Below are positions 1-11,479 of a DNA stretch of 64,000 bases, piece after piece. A program made the position numbers and the translations under genes. The notes under the pieces are model-generated. The model was not told the DNA's origin, did no database searches, and saw only the letters and a program-made list of their open reading frames with translations. Source of the stretch: Parasponia andersonii (lineage: Eukaryota > Streptophyta > Magnoliopsida > Rosales > Cannabaceae); NCBI GenBank assembly GCA_002914805.1, contig JXTB01000116.1, positions 645,140 to 709,139 of the forward strand, in the 5' to 3' direction. Each line of letters begins with the position of its first letter. The first letter of the stretch is position 1.

Positions 1-1093
1 GCAGAGGTACGCAAAAACTGATGAAGAAAATCCACGAGGGAATATGCGGCAACCACTCTGGCGGGTGTAGCCTTGCCCACAAGGCTCTAATGGCCGGATA
101 CTTTTGGCTATACATGATGGCAGAGGCAGCCCGATTCATCAAGAAATATTATAAATGCCAGAGATTCGCCCCAATGAAATGTCAGCCCGTGGAGGTTCTT
201 CATTCAAACATAACTCCTTGGCCATTTACCAAATGGGGTCTGGACATCATCGGAGAGCTCCCCAGAAGTCCAGGGGGAAGGAGGTACGTCCTGCTGGCCA
301 CGGATTACTTCACAAAATGGGTAGAGGCTGAAGCCTACACGACTGTTAGTAAGGCAGACACGATTAACTTCATCTGGAAGAACATAATCTGTCGATTCGG
401 AATCCCGAAAGAGATACACGCCGATCATGGCACACAGTTCCAAAATGCTAAGCTCAAGGAGTTGTGTGAGCTATATGATATAAGGCTCAGTTTCTCTTCT
501 GTAAACTACCCTTAGGGGAATGGCCAAGCAGAGGCAACGAGCAAAGTCATATTCAGCAACATCAAAAAGAATTTGCAGGAGGCTAAAGGCAAGTGATTAG
601 AAGAACTGCCGGCCATTGTGTAGGCCCATCGAATCATAGAGCAGAGGTCGACTGCAAGAACGCCATTCGCCATGGTCTACGGATCAAAGGCTGTGATCCC
701 GATCGAGGTCGGTCTCCTGACCCTCTGCTCTGAAGTGGTAAGAGATGTCCCCTTAAATAAACGTCAGCTAAATCGCAACACAGACCTCTTAGAAAAAACG
801 AGAAACATGGCCCTGGTCCACCTGGCTTCATACCACCAGCAGGCTAGGTTTTACTATGCAAAAAAGGTTAGTGCTCGACGATTTAATGTCGGGGATTGGG
901 TCTTGAAAGTTAGAACAGGAAATTCCTCGAAACTGGATTCTAATTGGATCGGACCCTATGAAGTGATCAAAGCACTAGACAATGGTGCGTACATCCTGAA
1001 AGAACTCAGGACCGAGAATGGTGCCTATATGCATATGATGTAAGACCATGTGAATGCATATATTATTGAAAAGCTTAAATCCAAAACAGGTTA
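1..1093 (+). pseudogene. Tat-type Ty3/gypsy integrase, C-terminal part (element 1)
   Basis: This is the end of a gag-pol polyprotein whose beginning lies outside the window. In one frame from about base 21 to 1043 it shows the HHCC zinc-binding part of integrase (HEGICGNHSGG, then KCQRFA). The catalytic core follows: D in LLATDYFTKWVEAE, a second D in HADHGTQF, and GNGQAEA carrying the E. A chromodomain-less C-terminal tail ends in VGDWVLK. In-frame stops lie at 513-515 (TAG, where QGNGQ is usual), 594-596 (TGA) and 622-624 (TAG), the last two where tryptophan is usual. All three need one C-to-T or G-to-A change and there is no frameshift. The central SDNG motif is altered to ADHG. The protein is about 45-55% like the integrase of element 2 by eye, so it is a separate family. 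It is dead as a coding unit. Confidence 0.9.
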
Positions 1094-1114
1094 AGTTCCC
1101 TTTTTGCTGCATGG

Positions 1115-1655
1115 ATTCATCTACCGGGCTGCCACGGAAAAGGGTCTGCCCACAGTGGCAGACCCCACCCCTCAGTTGCATAGAAAATCATACCGGGCTG
1201 CTACGGAAAATGGTCTACCACAGTGGCAGACCCCACGCCTCAGTTGCACAGAAAATCATACCGGGTTATCATGGAAAAGGGTCTGCCCATAGTCGCAGAC
1301 CCCACGTTTTATTTGCACAGGCAAAAAATTATACCAAGCTGCTACGGAAAAGGGTCTGCCCATAGTGGCAGACCCCACGCCTTAGTTGCACAGAAAATTA
1401 TACCGAGTTGCCACAGAAAAGGGTCTGCCCATAGTGGCAGACCCCACGTTTTATTTTCACAGGCAAAAAATCATACCGGGATGCTACAGAAAAGGGTCTG
1501 CCCATAGTGGCAGACCCTACGCCTCAGTTGCACAGAAAATCATACTGGGCTACTACGGAAAAGGGTCTGCCCACAGTGGCAGACCCCACACCTCAGTTGC
1601 ACAGAAAATCATACCAAGTTGCCACAGAAAACGGTCTGTCACAGTTGCAGACCAT
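1115..1655. repeat. Tandem array A, about 70-bp unit, eight copies, each with a hairpin
   Basis: Eight imperfect copies start about every 70 bases. Each has an inverted repeat, best seen at 1142-1165: gggtctgcc, six-base loop, ggcagaccc, a perfect 9-bp stem. Later copies keep the stem around 1210, 1279, 1350, 1421, 1494, 1562 and 1632, with a few mismatches. Between stems is a conserved cagttgcacagaaaatcata stretch. The array starts directly after the pol frame of element 1. Tandem arrays between pol and the 3' LTR are usual for Tat/Ogre-type elements. The small open frames across it are repeat artefacts. Confidence 0.9.
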
Positions 1656-1675
1656 ACGCACTATTCGCACAATCA

Positions 1676-2850
1676 ACGATCGTACTGTGGGGATCACGTC
1701 GCTTGTTGACGACCCGAGAAAACGTACGAAGAGGAAAGAGCTGCGCAACCAAAAATTTGCCAGCAGATCTAAAAAACGATCGTACTATGGGATCACGTCG
1801 CTTGTCGACGACCCGAGAAAACGTACGAAGAGGAAAGAGCTGCGCAACCAAAAACTTGTCAGCAGACCTCAAACACGATCGTATTATGGGGATCATGTCG
1901 CTTGTCGACGACCTGAGAGAATGTATGAAGAGGAAAGAACTGCGCAACAAAAAACTTGCCAGCAGACCTTAAAAATGATCGTATTATGGGGATCACGTCG
2001 CTTGTTGACGACTCGAGAAAATGTACGAAGAGGAAAGAGCTGCACAACCAAAAACTNAATAAAATGCTTGCCGATGGCCCGAGAAAACGTACGAAGAAGA
2101 AAGAGCTGCACAACCAAAAACTTGCCAACAGACCTCAAAAAAGATCGTACTATGGGGATCACGTCGCTTGTCGACCACTCGAGAAAACGTACGAAGAGGA
2201 AAGAGCTGCGCAACCAAAAACTTGCCAGCAGACCTCAAAAGTGATCGTACTATGGGGATCATGTCGCTTGTCGACGACCTGAGAAAATGTACAAAGAGGA
2301 AAGAGCTGTGCAACAAAAACTTGCCAGTAGACCTCAAAAACGATCGTACTGTGGGGATCACGTCGCTTAACAACGACCCGAGAAAACGTATGAAAAGGAC
2401 AGAGCTGCGCAACCAAAAATTTGCCAGCAGACCTCAAAAACTATCGTACTATGGGGATCACGTCGCTTGTCGACGCCCAAGAAAATGTACGAAGAGGAAA
2501 GAGTTACACAACTAAAAACTTACCAGCAGACCTCGAAAACGATCATACTATGGGGATCACGTCGCTTGTCGACGACCCAAGAAAACATGCGAAGAAGGAG
2601 GAGCTGGGCAACCAAAACTTGCCAGCAGACCTTGAAAATGATCGTACTATGGGAATCACATCGTGCAATAAAATGATTGCCGATGACCCAAGAAAACGTA
2701 CGAAGAGGGAGGAACTGTGCAACCAAAAACTCGCTAGTAGTCCTCAAAACAATCGTACTATGGGAATCACATCACGCAATAAAACGCTTGCCGATGACCA
2801 GAGAAAACATACGAGGAGAAAAGGGTTGCGCAACCCAAAAGCTTGCCAGC
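1676..2850. repeat. Tandem array B, about 99-bp unit, about twelve copies, with one N
   Basis: A new unit begins around gatcgtactatggggatcac and repeats about every 98-100 bases to 2850. Conserved blocks are acgtcgcttgtcgacgac (with a short gtcg/cgac dyad), gaaaacgtacgaagag and gctgcgcaaccaaaaacttg. Copies drift toward the right end (cgcttgtcgacg becomes cgtgcaataaaatg). A single n at 2057 interrupts one copy, so the copy number there is probably not reliable. Because the unit is not a multiple of three, several overlapping open frames arise in it on both strands; I do not treat these as genes. Confidence 0.9.
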
Positions 2851-2865
2851 AAACCCCCTAAGGAC

Positions 2866-3112
2866 ACGAAGAGCTAAAGGAAAGCAGGGTCGGGATCCAC
2901 CCATTGGAAGTGGACCCTCCCTAAGGAACATTTTAGCTATACGAAGAGCTAAAAGAAAGCAGGGTCGGGATCCACCCGTTGGAAGCGGACCCTCCCTAAG
3001 GAACATTTTAGCTATACGAATGGCTAAAGGAAAGCAGGGTCGGGATCCACCCGTTGGAAGTGGACCCTCCCTAAGGAACATTTTAGCTATACAAAGAGCT
3101 AAAGGAAAGTAG
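2866..3112. repeat. Tandem array C, 75-bp unit, 3.3 copies
   Basis: Units begin at 2866, 2941, 3016 and 3091, exactly 75 bases apart, each starting acgaagagctaaaggaaag (or a close variant) and ending aggaacattttagctat. Each contains an imperfect dyad, gatccac / gtggacc, around ccgttggaa. The same dyad recurs once downstream as gtctac-ccgttggaa-gtagac at about 3169-3189, suggesting decayed copies beyond the array. It is the third array of element 1 and is unrelated in sequence to arrays A and B. Confidence 0.9.
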
Positions 3113-3751
3113 GCTCTACCTGGGGGATGGTTTAATTGCGCATGGGCAGGGTGTGAACAGATTTGGAGTCTACCCGTTGGAAGTAGACCAGTATCAGACC
3201 AAACGTAAGGACAGAAATTAAGATTAAAGTCTGTTTATTATGTCTTAGAAATACAAAGCACACGGTCAACAGTGGCGCGCGCTCATGAGCCCTATTTACG
3301 GGAGGCAGGTCGCGAACGGACTCGCAGAGAGACATCAGAGTGGTAGTACCCTGTTTGTTCCTGGTAAGAGCCGAGCCCAGGCCTTCTTCTTTGCAGTGAC
3401 GGGTCCAGACAATGGTCGACTAACCCTTGGAGCTTGTTCCGAGCATGGTCCCATTTGGGGTCGGAGAAGTCCAGCCACATACGTGGGTCGAACTCTGCTA
3501 AAACAGGTCATAACAGAAATTATACCTCCTTAAAACCGGATAAGCCAAAGCTCACATCCCTATCTCTGAAACTAATCTTGTCAGTCATAGCTCGAGAATG
3601 ACTTACTAATAGTCTACAACAAGGTTTGACTTTACCCTGACGCGGTCAACAAAGAAAAAGAAAATAGACTAAAAAGAATTGCACTATTCTTATTATTTAT
3701 ACGGAAGGTTACAACGAGGGTCAGCTTTACAAATGTACAAAATTAGGGACC
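3113..3751. other. Spacer between the arrays and the antisense ORF of element 1
   Basis: No gene is supported here. The short open frames on both strands (for example around 3285-3533) have no recognisable domain. By position it is the 3' untranslated sequence of the minus-strand antisense gene and the 3' untranslated sequence of the plus-strand pol. Confidence 0.5.
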
Positions 3752-6700
3752 CTAATTACCTCCGGCCAGGGGAGCGCAGCCAGTCCCGGTGCTTGGACCA
3801 GCCCCGATAGAGGGTGGCGTACCAGGGTCGGATTCATCACTGGACAAAATGACCGCACCGGACCCCTCACCAGTTAAGACCCCAAGACCAGGCTGACTGC
3901 CAGAGGCTTCCGAGGTTTGGTCTGGCAGACCGGAAGTGGGGATAGGCTCTTTGGCAACAGAGGCGGATGTAGAGGGCCTGTTTTTTTCTGCGGCAAGCAA
4001 CTTCAGCACGTCAGCGGGGTACATGATGCTGATCTCATCCCCAAGCTGCTGCATGTAGTACTTGACGGAAGAGTGGTCTCTCTCGATGCCTTTCTGCTCA
4101 TCAAACTGGTCTGGCGTTATCACCTCAGCGTGGCCTTTGAATTCTTTGTTCTCCCAGCCAGACCTGTAACTTTCCGCAGAAAGGACATCCACCTTCCTCT
4201 GGTACCTCGTTTTCAGCTTCTCCGCATCCGCTAGCCTATCCCTCAGCGCCACCAGCCTTAGCTCCGCTTGCCGCTGCGATAAGTCGACCAAAAAAGTGTT
4301 AATGTCGGCAAGGTCCTCGCCATGTTTGCGAGACATCTCTACATGAGCACCCATCAGATTTTTGTGATCCGAGTAGAGATGTCGATTTACCTCGTTGGAC
4401 CGATCAAGCCTGCATTGTAGGGAGTGGGCCTCTAGCTTGGCTTTCACCTCGGCTTTCCTCGCTTCTTTGGCATCATCGACAGCCCTGTCACGAGCGATGA
4501 AAGCTAGTCCCATCTTTACCCCTGCACTCTGCAGTTCTTGCTCCTTGACCCTGAGCTCGTTTTGAGCCAGTCTGGTGGCCTCAGATTGAGCAAGTTTGTC
4601 GGCTTCCGCCTCGGCCAATCTCGCTACCAGCTCCTCACGCTTGGTCCTCTCGACACTCAGAACATGAGCCACTATGCTGATGACCCTCGCCTTATCGAGG
4701 CTCTGATATAAATCGAAGTTAGTCCTCAACTCGGCAAGGGTCGCCTCGCTGCGCTCGGCCAGTACAGAGCGGGAGTTCAGCTCCTCGGTCAAATCCCTGG
4801 CGCGAGAGGAATAGAAAGGTCGGATGGCGGCCAGCTGCAAGTTAAATGAAAAAAGGGGGATCAGAGTCTAGCAAGGATGCTGAGAAACGTAGAGGCAACC
4901 GAACAGACTAAACCTGTGCGAAGGTACGGCTAGCTACAAGCTCGACGTTCTCCAAAGAGAGCGCCTCCAGCTCCGGCTCCGCGGCTGGACCCTCTCTTTG
5001 GGCATTGCCCGTGCCTGCGGAATGCGGCTCCGCCCCGCCAACTATGAGGGCACCCTCTCCCCTAGCCGGGCACTCCCCCGAAGCAGCGGCGATAGGGACG
5101 GAGGGAAGCTGGGCACTGCCGAGAGCGCCATCGGGAGGTGGTGCGTCTCCTCTTGACGGTCCGCTGCGCACGGACCTTCTTCTCCTCAGAAGGGTCAGCA
5201 TGGCCCCATCGTCATCACTGTCAGACGAGGGGGCAACCCTGCCCCTCTTCTCTGCTCAGTCTTCTTCTCTGGATCAGCCAACCTCATGGCGCCGCTTTAT
5301 TGGGACTGGGGGAGGGGAAGACAGTCGAGATTTCAACCTCGGAGCCCCTCCACTGAGCTCGGCGATCTCCCCACCGAGACAAGTAGCACCCGATTTCGAA
5401 CCAAAGTCAAGGGTGGACGAGATTGGTGCAGCAGCCTCCCCAGGCAGACCCAGGGGCATCCCCTCACCGTATACGGCCCTTGTGGTAGACGTTCCCCTGG
5501 ATGGAGGTCCGCCTGTATCGGAGCGGGGGACCACAGGCACTTCATCTTCTAAAGGCACCACGAGATGCCGGCCAGCGGGTGCCTTGGGGCGAGCCTTATG
5601 TCCCGCGGCTCCCCCTTGACGGGGGAGGGGTCTGCCGATGGGCCCGTCTCAGATTCTACAAAGAATAAGCAACATGTTTAGATCACGGTCATGGTCTGAT
5701 CCACGAAAGTCAATGATGCAGAAATGAACCCACCCCTAGCCCTCTTGGGGGTGGCGGTTTCCTCCCTACAGAGTCTGACGCACTCCTCGGCCACGAACCT
5801 CACAGCCTCCTCGAGCTTGTGGCTAGTCAGCGCCACCAGGTCGTTGGAGCCCACCAACTGACTTGAGGCCATAACCTGATGACCCACCATGGCGATTCGA
5901 TCGTGCTCGTCGCGGCGGAATCAGTTCAGTGCAGAGGTATCAAGTTGGCTCCGTAGGTGCTTTGTGATGACCCAGGTGTCCAGAGGGAAGGGAAGGTATG
6001 AAACTATCCTGGGTATCATATTCATCACCTGAGGGTTGAGGGTGGCCTGGATGTGCCGGCAGTCCCCAGAAGACCCGAAGATGATGATGCCCTCCAGGCC
6101 TTTGAGCCGCCCCACCGATAAATGCGGCTTGAACCTTTCTCTTTTGTAGAGGCTGCATAAGACAAAATAACGTGAGTAATAATAGACGAGGAGAACACAG
6201 ACCCGAAAATCACGACCTAGTACTTACTCTGCAGGAAAACTGAGGGAATTTGGAAGTGCTCACCATTCACCCAAGGGGAGCACCATGCCCCTCCAATGGC
6301 GTATAGCCTAGAGTGGGAGTCCCATTGCTTGTCTGACCTCGGCAAGCCCCTGAAGATGTGACGTCCCGAGAGCGGTTGGAGGTAAAAGGTGGGGTAGGAA
6401 TTCTTTTTGGGGATGAGGGTGAGTTTGTAAGCATAGAAGACCACCTCCAGTCGATATGCAGGTTATAGAGAACTGACAGGGCAGAAAGCCCCATCAGAAT
6501 CATGACCCTGTTTGCATTTAACTGTATCGGATAGATCCCCGTCAAAGCGAAGAATTGGTGGATCAAAGGAGGAAGAGGGAATCACAGCCATTCCAGATTT
6601 TTTCTGCCCAAAATAATAGAGCCTTCAGGGGCAGAGGGACAAAGATACCAATCCGCGGGGCCTTCGACCCTTTGCAGCGTCACTCCGCTGGGGAGGCAGA

Positions 6701-6770
6701 GCTGTCTCCTCAGTGAATCCAACTCTGAATCCACGATGGGGTGCAGTTCCTGATCTTGACTCGAGGCCAT
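3752..6770 (-). pseudogene. Antisense ORF of element 1 (PF04195-like domain plus coiled coil), decayed
   Basis: A minus-strand gene lies between pol and the 3' end of element 1. It starts MASSQDQELHP at 6770. After one in-frame TGA it continues into a region with FFALTGIYPIQLNAN (about 6540), which resembles the putative gypsy-type transposon domain (PF04195) common in plant genomes. A frameshift near 6450 shifts reading to the frame with YAYKLTLIPKKNSYPTF. A donor GTAAGTA follows at 6227 and an acceptor TTATGCAG at 6153. Coding then becomes patchy through a Pro/Ser/Gly-rich, high-GC middle (5678-4908). The last 362 codons (4840-3752) are open: a long, charged coiled coil (ELNSRSVLAERSEATLAELR onward, to about residue 240) and an acidic, Ser/Pro-rich tail. 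The coiled-coil, low-complexity tail matches the layout of the better-preserved copy at 21849-19695. The function is unknown. Antisense additional ORFs are known for the Tat lineage. Confidence 0.75.
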
Positions 6771-8050
6771 TGTTCTGGATACGATCGAAAGAGCAAAAGC
6801 CTTGAAAGGGGGAAGTCGGAAACCCTAGGATTTTACGAGGCTAGAATAATTGAAGATTTTAGTAAAGTAGCAAATGAGCGTAAATGCGGCTTTTACAGAG
6901 GGGGAGCCGAAGAGTTTTTCTGGAAAAGGAGAGAGCAAAGTAAACCGAACAGTCAGAACTTCAAAATTTAAAAAATTTCGTAACATGGGATGGCGTGCCT
7001 CCGCGTCGGCAAGGAGGAGCCTCGTGCATCCCCCAAATTAGAAGAATGGATAAACGATTTCCCCACTTGATGGATACGAATCAATCAAGTAGGGAAATGG
7101 AGGCAGTTGTGGGACCCATTCGCAAATCATACACCGCATGGACGATTAAGTGGCAGAACAGGTCACGAGTAGGGCCTACTGTCCGACATGTGTCAAGAGT
7201 GACTAGCTAAAGGCCACGCGAGTCACACATGATACCATATCGGCCATTGGGCTGTCCGAGGTTAGGGCCGAGCCCATCCCAGACCCTGGATGGACTCGGT
7301 CCAGTCCGATTCTTACCTCGACAGCTGGGGGGTCGGAAGCCCCAGGGGTCTTCCACCAAAATACAAGGGAAAGCAACTCACAGCTCCAGACTCAGACAGA
7401 GCATTTAATATGATCCTGAGTAGGTGTGCGTAGGGGGCAAGCCGTCCTGACAGAGTGGCGATTTGTCCAAATCTAGCCCCTGACAGACTCGAGCCGTAGG
7501 AGACAGCAGAAACCAGGCTACAGCGGTACATGGGAGATCACGGTAATCTCGGCCCGTGACCTCTGGAAAAAGTCTGGAGGAAAAAAGGTACTCAGTCCTG
7601 AGATTGTGAAGTCCTGAGATTGTAAACCGGGTGGTTCATAATCTCAGGACTATACATATATGAGCCATGCATTCTTAAATGGGGGCATGTACGCATACAA
7701 AAAGAAGTATTTTAAAGCTTACGAGCAAGAAACAAAGATATACTCATATAGAACTAAATCCTTGCTACCCTAAATCAAAGAAAGACCACTGACTTAAGCA
7801 TCGAAGAGTCTTTACAGGTGGCCACCCCGCCTCTCCGACCCTGCCTAGAGTTCAGAGCACTTTGGGATAGCGAAGACACGTGGACAATTAAAGGACATAA
7901 CATCAGCGGTTCAAAGATACGTGGACGGTTGGTAAGAAACCGATCCAACAATAGCCCTAGAAAACATCCATCCAAATCCGAATCCATCTCTAGACATTCA
8001 CCAATCTTACCAGCTATAAATCTCACAATTCCTTCCGTCATTCCATACAA
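6771..8050 (+). other. 3' untranslated and probable LTR region of element 1
   Basis: No protein is supported. The segment is upstream of the antisense ORF start and downstream on the plus strand, where a Tat element has its 3' UTR, polypurine tract and LTR. Purine-rich candidates for the tract are gctggggggtcgg (7324-7336) and gtctggaggaaaaaagg (7572-7588). The stretch after 7590, with paired inverted repeats, a TATA-like tatacatata and the pyrimidine-rich part near 7820, looks like an LTR. I could not fix its ends because no second copy is in the window. By about 7900 sequence is AT-rich and unlike the element. Confidence 0.35.
7595..7650. repeat. Direct and inverted 11-bp repeat
   Basis: gtcctgagatt occurs at 7595-7605 and 7611-7621, and its exact reverse complement aatctcaggac at 7640-7650, giving an 11-bp stem with an 18-base loop. 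It lies where the 3' LTR of element 1 is expected to start. Confidence 0.8.
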
Positions 8051-8108
8051 AGTAATATCGAATAATTGAACCCAAATAGAAAACTAGCTAAAATTAGAAA
8101 CACTCCCT

Positions 8109-8351
8109 CTAACAAAGAAGCTTACCAACGAGACACATACTAGATGCCTTTTTCCCTTCTTCAACTAGCGATTCATCAAGACAAACCTCATCCTCCTCTT
8201 CATCCCATATATATACGTAGCGTCTGACTGAAGCGATTTTCGAGAGAATCCATGATAAAAGACGTAATAACCATAAAGAACAAGCCAAAGGAGCCCTCAC
8301 GAATAACCCTAGAGGATAAACCCTAGGTTTCCCATTCTCACAGAGATGCAC
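8109..8351 (-). pseudogene. DUF4283-like N-terminal fragment
   Basis: An open stretch of 80 codons on the minus strand ends WDEEEDEVCLDESLVEEG and then CLVGKLLC. The acidic run followed by LVGKLL resembles the start of the DUF4283 domain found in LINE-associated and retrogene proteins of plants. There is no in-frame ATG at its beginning; the apparent start is GTG just after a stop. Downstream coding is lost at about 8109, where AT-rich sequence begins. A GTAAGC sequence follows CTCGTTG near the end and could be a splice donor, so an exon of a host gene is possible. I favour a truncated transposable-element remnant. Confidence 0.35.
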
Positions 8352-9900
8352 TCAGGAGAGACTCGTACTCACTCTAGCCTATAACATGTTTTTGAGCCTT
8401 AATATTTCTTTTGGAATTTATACAATTAATTATTGCAATTCCCAATAGGTTCTATGTATTTGGATTTTTTTTTTTTTTAAGTTCAAATTTGAGTAAGTAT
8501 CACAGTTTAGTCTAAAAGCGCAATTTGGATCAAATTTGATATATTTCTTTTTAATTATTTTTCAATAAATTCAGTTTCTAAAACTAAATATTTTAGAATT
8601 TGAATATATGTTAACATATTCTATTAGTTGATTCTGTATTGTCTAGAAATTAGATATTAGTTTCAATATATTATTAGTTTAAAGCACATTGTCATGAATT
8701 AATTATCTACGTGATTTTAGGAACGAATTGTACAAGGTGATTTCAATATACGTGTTTAGTTGGTACTTTCACCGATTTGAGCTTATAAAATATATGAAAA
8801 GAAAGAGTCTAAAATTTGGATTTACATAGTTTTGAATATTATATTAGTCATTATTTTCGTGAAATCAATACAATTATAATTTGAGTTGAATTTGAAGAAG
8901 TTAAAGTTTGGATTTACACAGTTTTGTAGGATTTTGTTTTTCCAGGAGGGGGGAACGACGTTAGATTTTGAAAAAAAAAAAAACGTGTAAGATGGTAGTC
9001 ATTAACTTTGTGAATTAATACTAAAGTATAATTAGAGTTAAATATGGAAGCTTACAATGGTTAAACGTGGTATTGTGAGTTGGAATTTTAGAATGGTAGT
9101 GTGCACTTTGCTTGTTTACATGGTTAATCAATTTTTAAGGAAAACTCTATAGACTTTCAGTAGAATTTAAATATTTATAAAGGAATAGATATTGGATTAC
9201 AAATGATAGATTAGAAATGTCCAATGGACTGAGCTGCACATTTAGTACCAGGGCATGTCACGAAAAAATTTACACCAAATATGACATAGCACTGGGCTTT
9301 GTCAGGCCCTAATTTCTATGTACCATGGATCGGCACAGCACAACACAACCTTGGCATGAGTATGGCACAAGCACAATATGGTTCAAAAAGCACAACTAGG
9401 CACTTTAAAAAATATTTATTTTTTACTTTAATAATCTTAATGCTTAAATGTCCAATTTTGCTTGTTATTAAAAAAAAGCAAAAGAAGTAATACTAATAAT
9501 AACTAGTAGAAAAGACTAATTACTAAAAGAATTGATTTATTAGTAGAAAGGATGATTACTAAATAAAAATTGATTTTGAATCTCATACTAAAATGGTTAA
9601 ATACATATTTCTATAATTGTTTTAAATCAAAATATAAATTCTTAATTAAATAACTTTAAAAAATCATAAAATATTAATTGTCACAACAATTTAATGGGTT
9701 AACAAAAATTAGACACAAAAATAAGCTAGCATATTGGGCTTACTATATTCGACACGATAAGAGCTTAGCACAAGTACGAGTGATGGGCGATTTACTCACA
9801 AAATCATTCAGTTCAAATAATTATAAGTTCTCAAGCATTTTTATTGATTTGATGTGTTTTGCTTTGTTTTTGTAGTTCTTGTGAATAAATAAGAATCTAG
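8352..9900. other. AT-rich intergenic DNA, no gene seen
   Basis: Both strands are closed by frequent stops. Homopolymer runs (t12 near 8467, a12 near 8972) occur. The stretch 9225-9420 is locally less AT-rich, with words such as ggcacagcacaacacaac and ggcacaagcacaatatgg, and related words return at 9711-9790 (tgggcttactatattcgaca). This looks like a decayed dispersed repeat that I cannot name. Confidence 0.5.
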
Positions 9901-11479
9901 ATTAATTGGTGCTAAATATGGGTATTTCAACTCTTTTAGATGAAAGTTGAGTCTGATACGAATATATTGCAACAAAAATTAGGCAAAATGGAGCTAAAAT
10001 AACGAAAAAGAACTCCTAAGAAGAAAAGATATCGTGCTAATTTTCCATAACCAAGAACATTATGGCACTGGCCAAGTAGTGCCGCTGCTGTCTAAAAAAC
10101 AAAGTCCCAGAGCCTAGAGCACTGCGGCACATACTCCATTGTCTTGAAATACATTAGCGAATTTTTAGAGCCAATCTCAACCCTTAATATTATCTGATCG
10201 AATGGTTGATATTCTACTCGGCCTAGATCATTTTGGAGTCGTTTAAATACAACCTTCAACCTCCATTTCAAATATGGAGAGTTAGAGAGAAAACACAACA
10301 AATAGAGCTCAAAATTTTTAGAGAGGAAGAAGCTTGGAGCTAAAATTCTTAGAGAGGATGCTTGAGAAAATGACTTGAAGAGATTGAAAGCTTGAAGCTC
10401 TACCTCCACAAAAGAGTTTTTCTCATTTTTTTTGTCACCTTAATCTCATTTGAATTTTTGTATTATGCTTGATTTATGAATATGTTTAGAATTATGAAAT
10501 TGTTATTGAGATTAATAATAGATTCTCCTATGTTGAATTAATTATTATATGCTTGGGCAATGATGCACCTTAAATTTCCAACTGGGGCTAGCTTAGTTAG
10601 TCCAAAGTTTTAGGGATATGTATGTAAATTTGGGGAGGTCAAGGATTCAAGCCTTGGTANCCTTTAAATTTGTAGTAAGTGATGGTCATTAGTTAAGCCC
10701 GACTTAAAAACAAAATAATTTACCTTAAACTTTGAGTCTATGTCTTGATTTTCGAGATATTTTTTGATATTATTCTTGAATTTATTTATGTTATCTCATG
10801 CTTAATGTTTGTCAACTAATTAGCTACTAGTTGGATGATTTAATTTTTAGAATTCGACACTTGAGAAAGAAAATTTTAAAAATAACCATAGAATAGTATA
10901 ACCTAAAACTTGTTAAGTTTGAGAGAACCTATGATTTCCTTTGAAGCCATGATCAAAGAACCATTGAATATTATGAATTTTTAATTTCTAGGTTCAGAAT
11001 AAAGATATTAGAACCAAAATTTATGAATTATTTCATTCAGTACTCGAGAGATGGAGTAGAAATATCTTTGGGTTCTTAGCTTATAAACTATGAATAATTG
11101 ATTAGAATGCAATTGGTGATAAAAAGACATAGTTGATAATTAAGTGAATTCAATCTCCTAGCATATTTGTGCATATAAGTTTCTATATTTTATATTTATA
11201 TTTATATTTATTTAACTTATAAATTTATTTAGTTTAATTGTACAAATAAAGATAGATCACAATAATTTAAGTAGTATTTAGTGATAATTTAATACCCAAA
11301 TTTTTATAAGATCGATAAATTTATATTTATCATTTTATTATTTGTTTATAATCCATGTATTTGTAGTTATTTCGTATATATGCATACATTTAGCATGACA
11401 ACAAGCATGATACGTGCCTTTGAAACATAAGGGAACAAAAAGTCTTGATAGGACAGCTACCAAGAAGAGTCAACATAAG
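9901..11479. other. LTR-like remnant without coding sequence
   Basis: The stretch has features of a retrotransposon LTR and leader. It opens ttggtgctaaatatgggtat and later holds a near-complementary tagtgataatttaatacccaa at about 11279. Between these is a gag-less leader with tctagagagt-type words (actcgagagatggagtag at 11042). A single n sits at 10660. No protein motif was found, so the family is not assigned. The segment lies directly beside the 3' end of LINE-A. Confidence 0.3.

Noticed and set aside
1115-1655. CRISPR-like regular direct repeats
   Set aside because: Units are adjacent with no unique spacers, in a plant retroelement; it is a tandem array.
1507-2244. A 245-codon open frame on + and several on - across array B
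   Set aside because: It is periodic with the tandem units, crosses an n, and changes phase between overlapping frames. It codes for nothing recognisable.
3285-3533. Plus-strand open frame between array C and the antisense ORF
   Set aside because: GC-rich retroelement spacer; no similarity to a known domain and no conserved counterpart in element 2.
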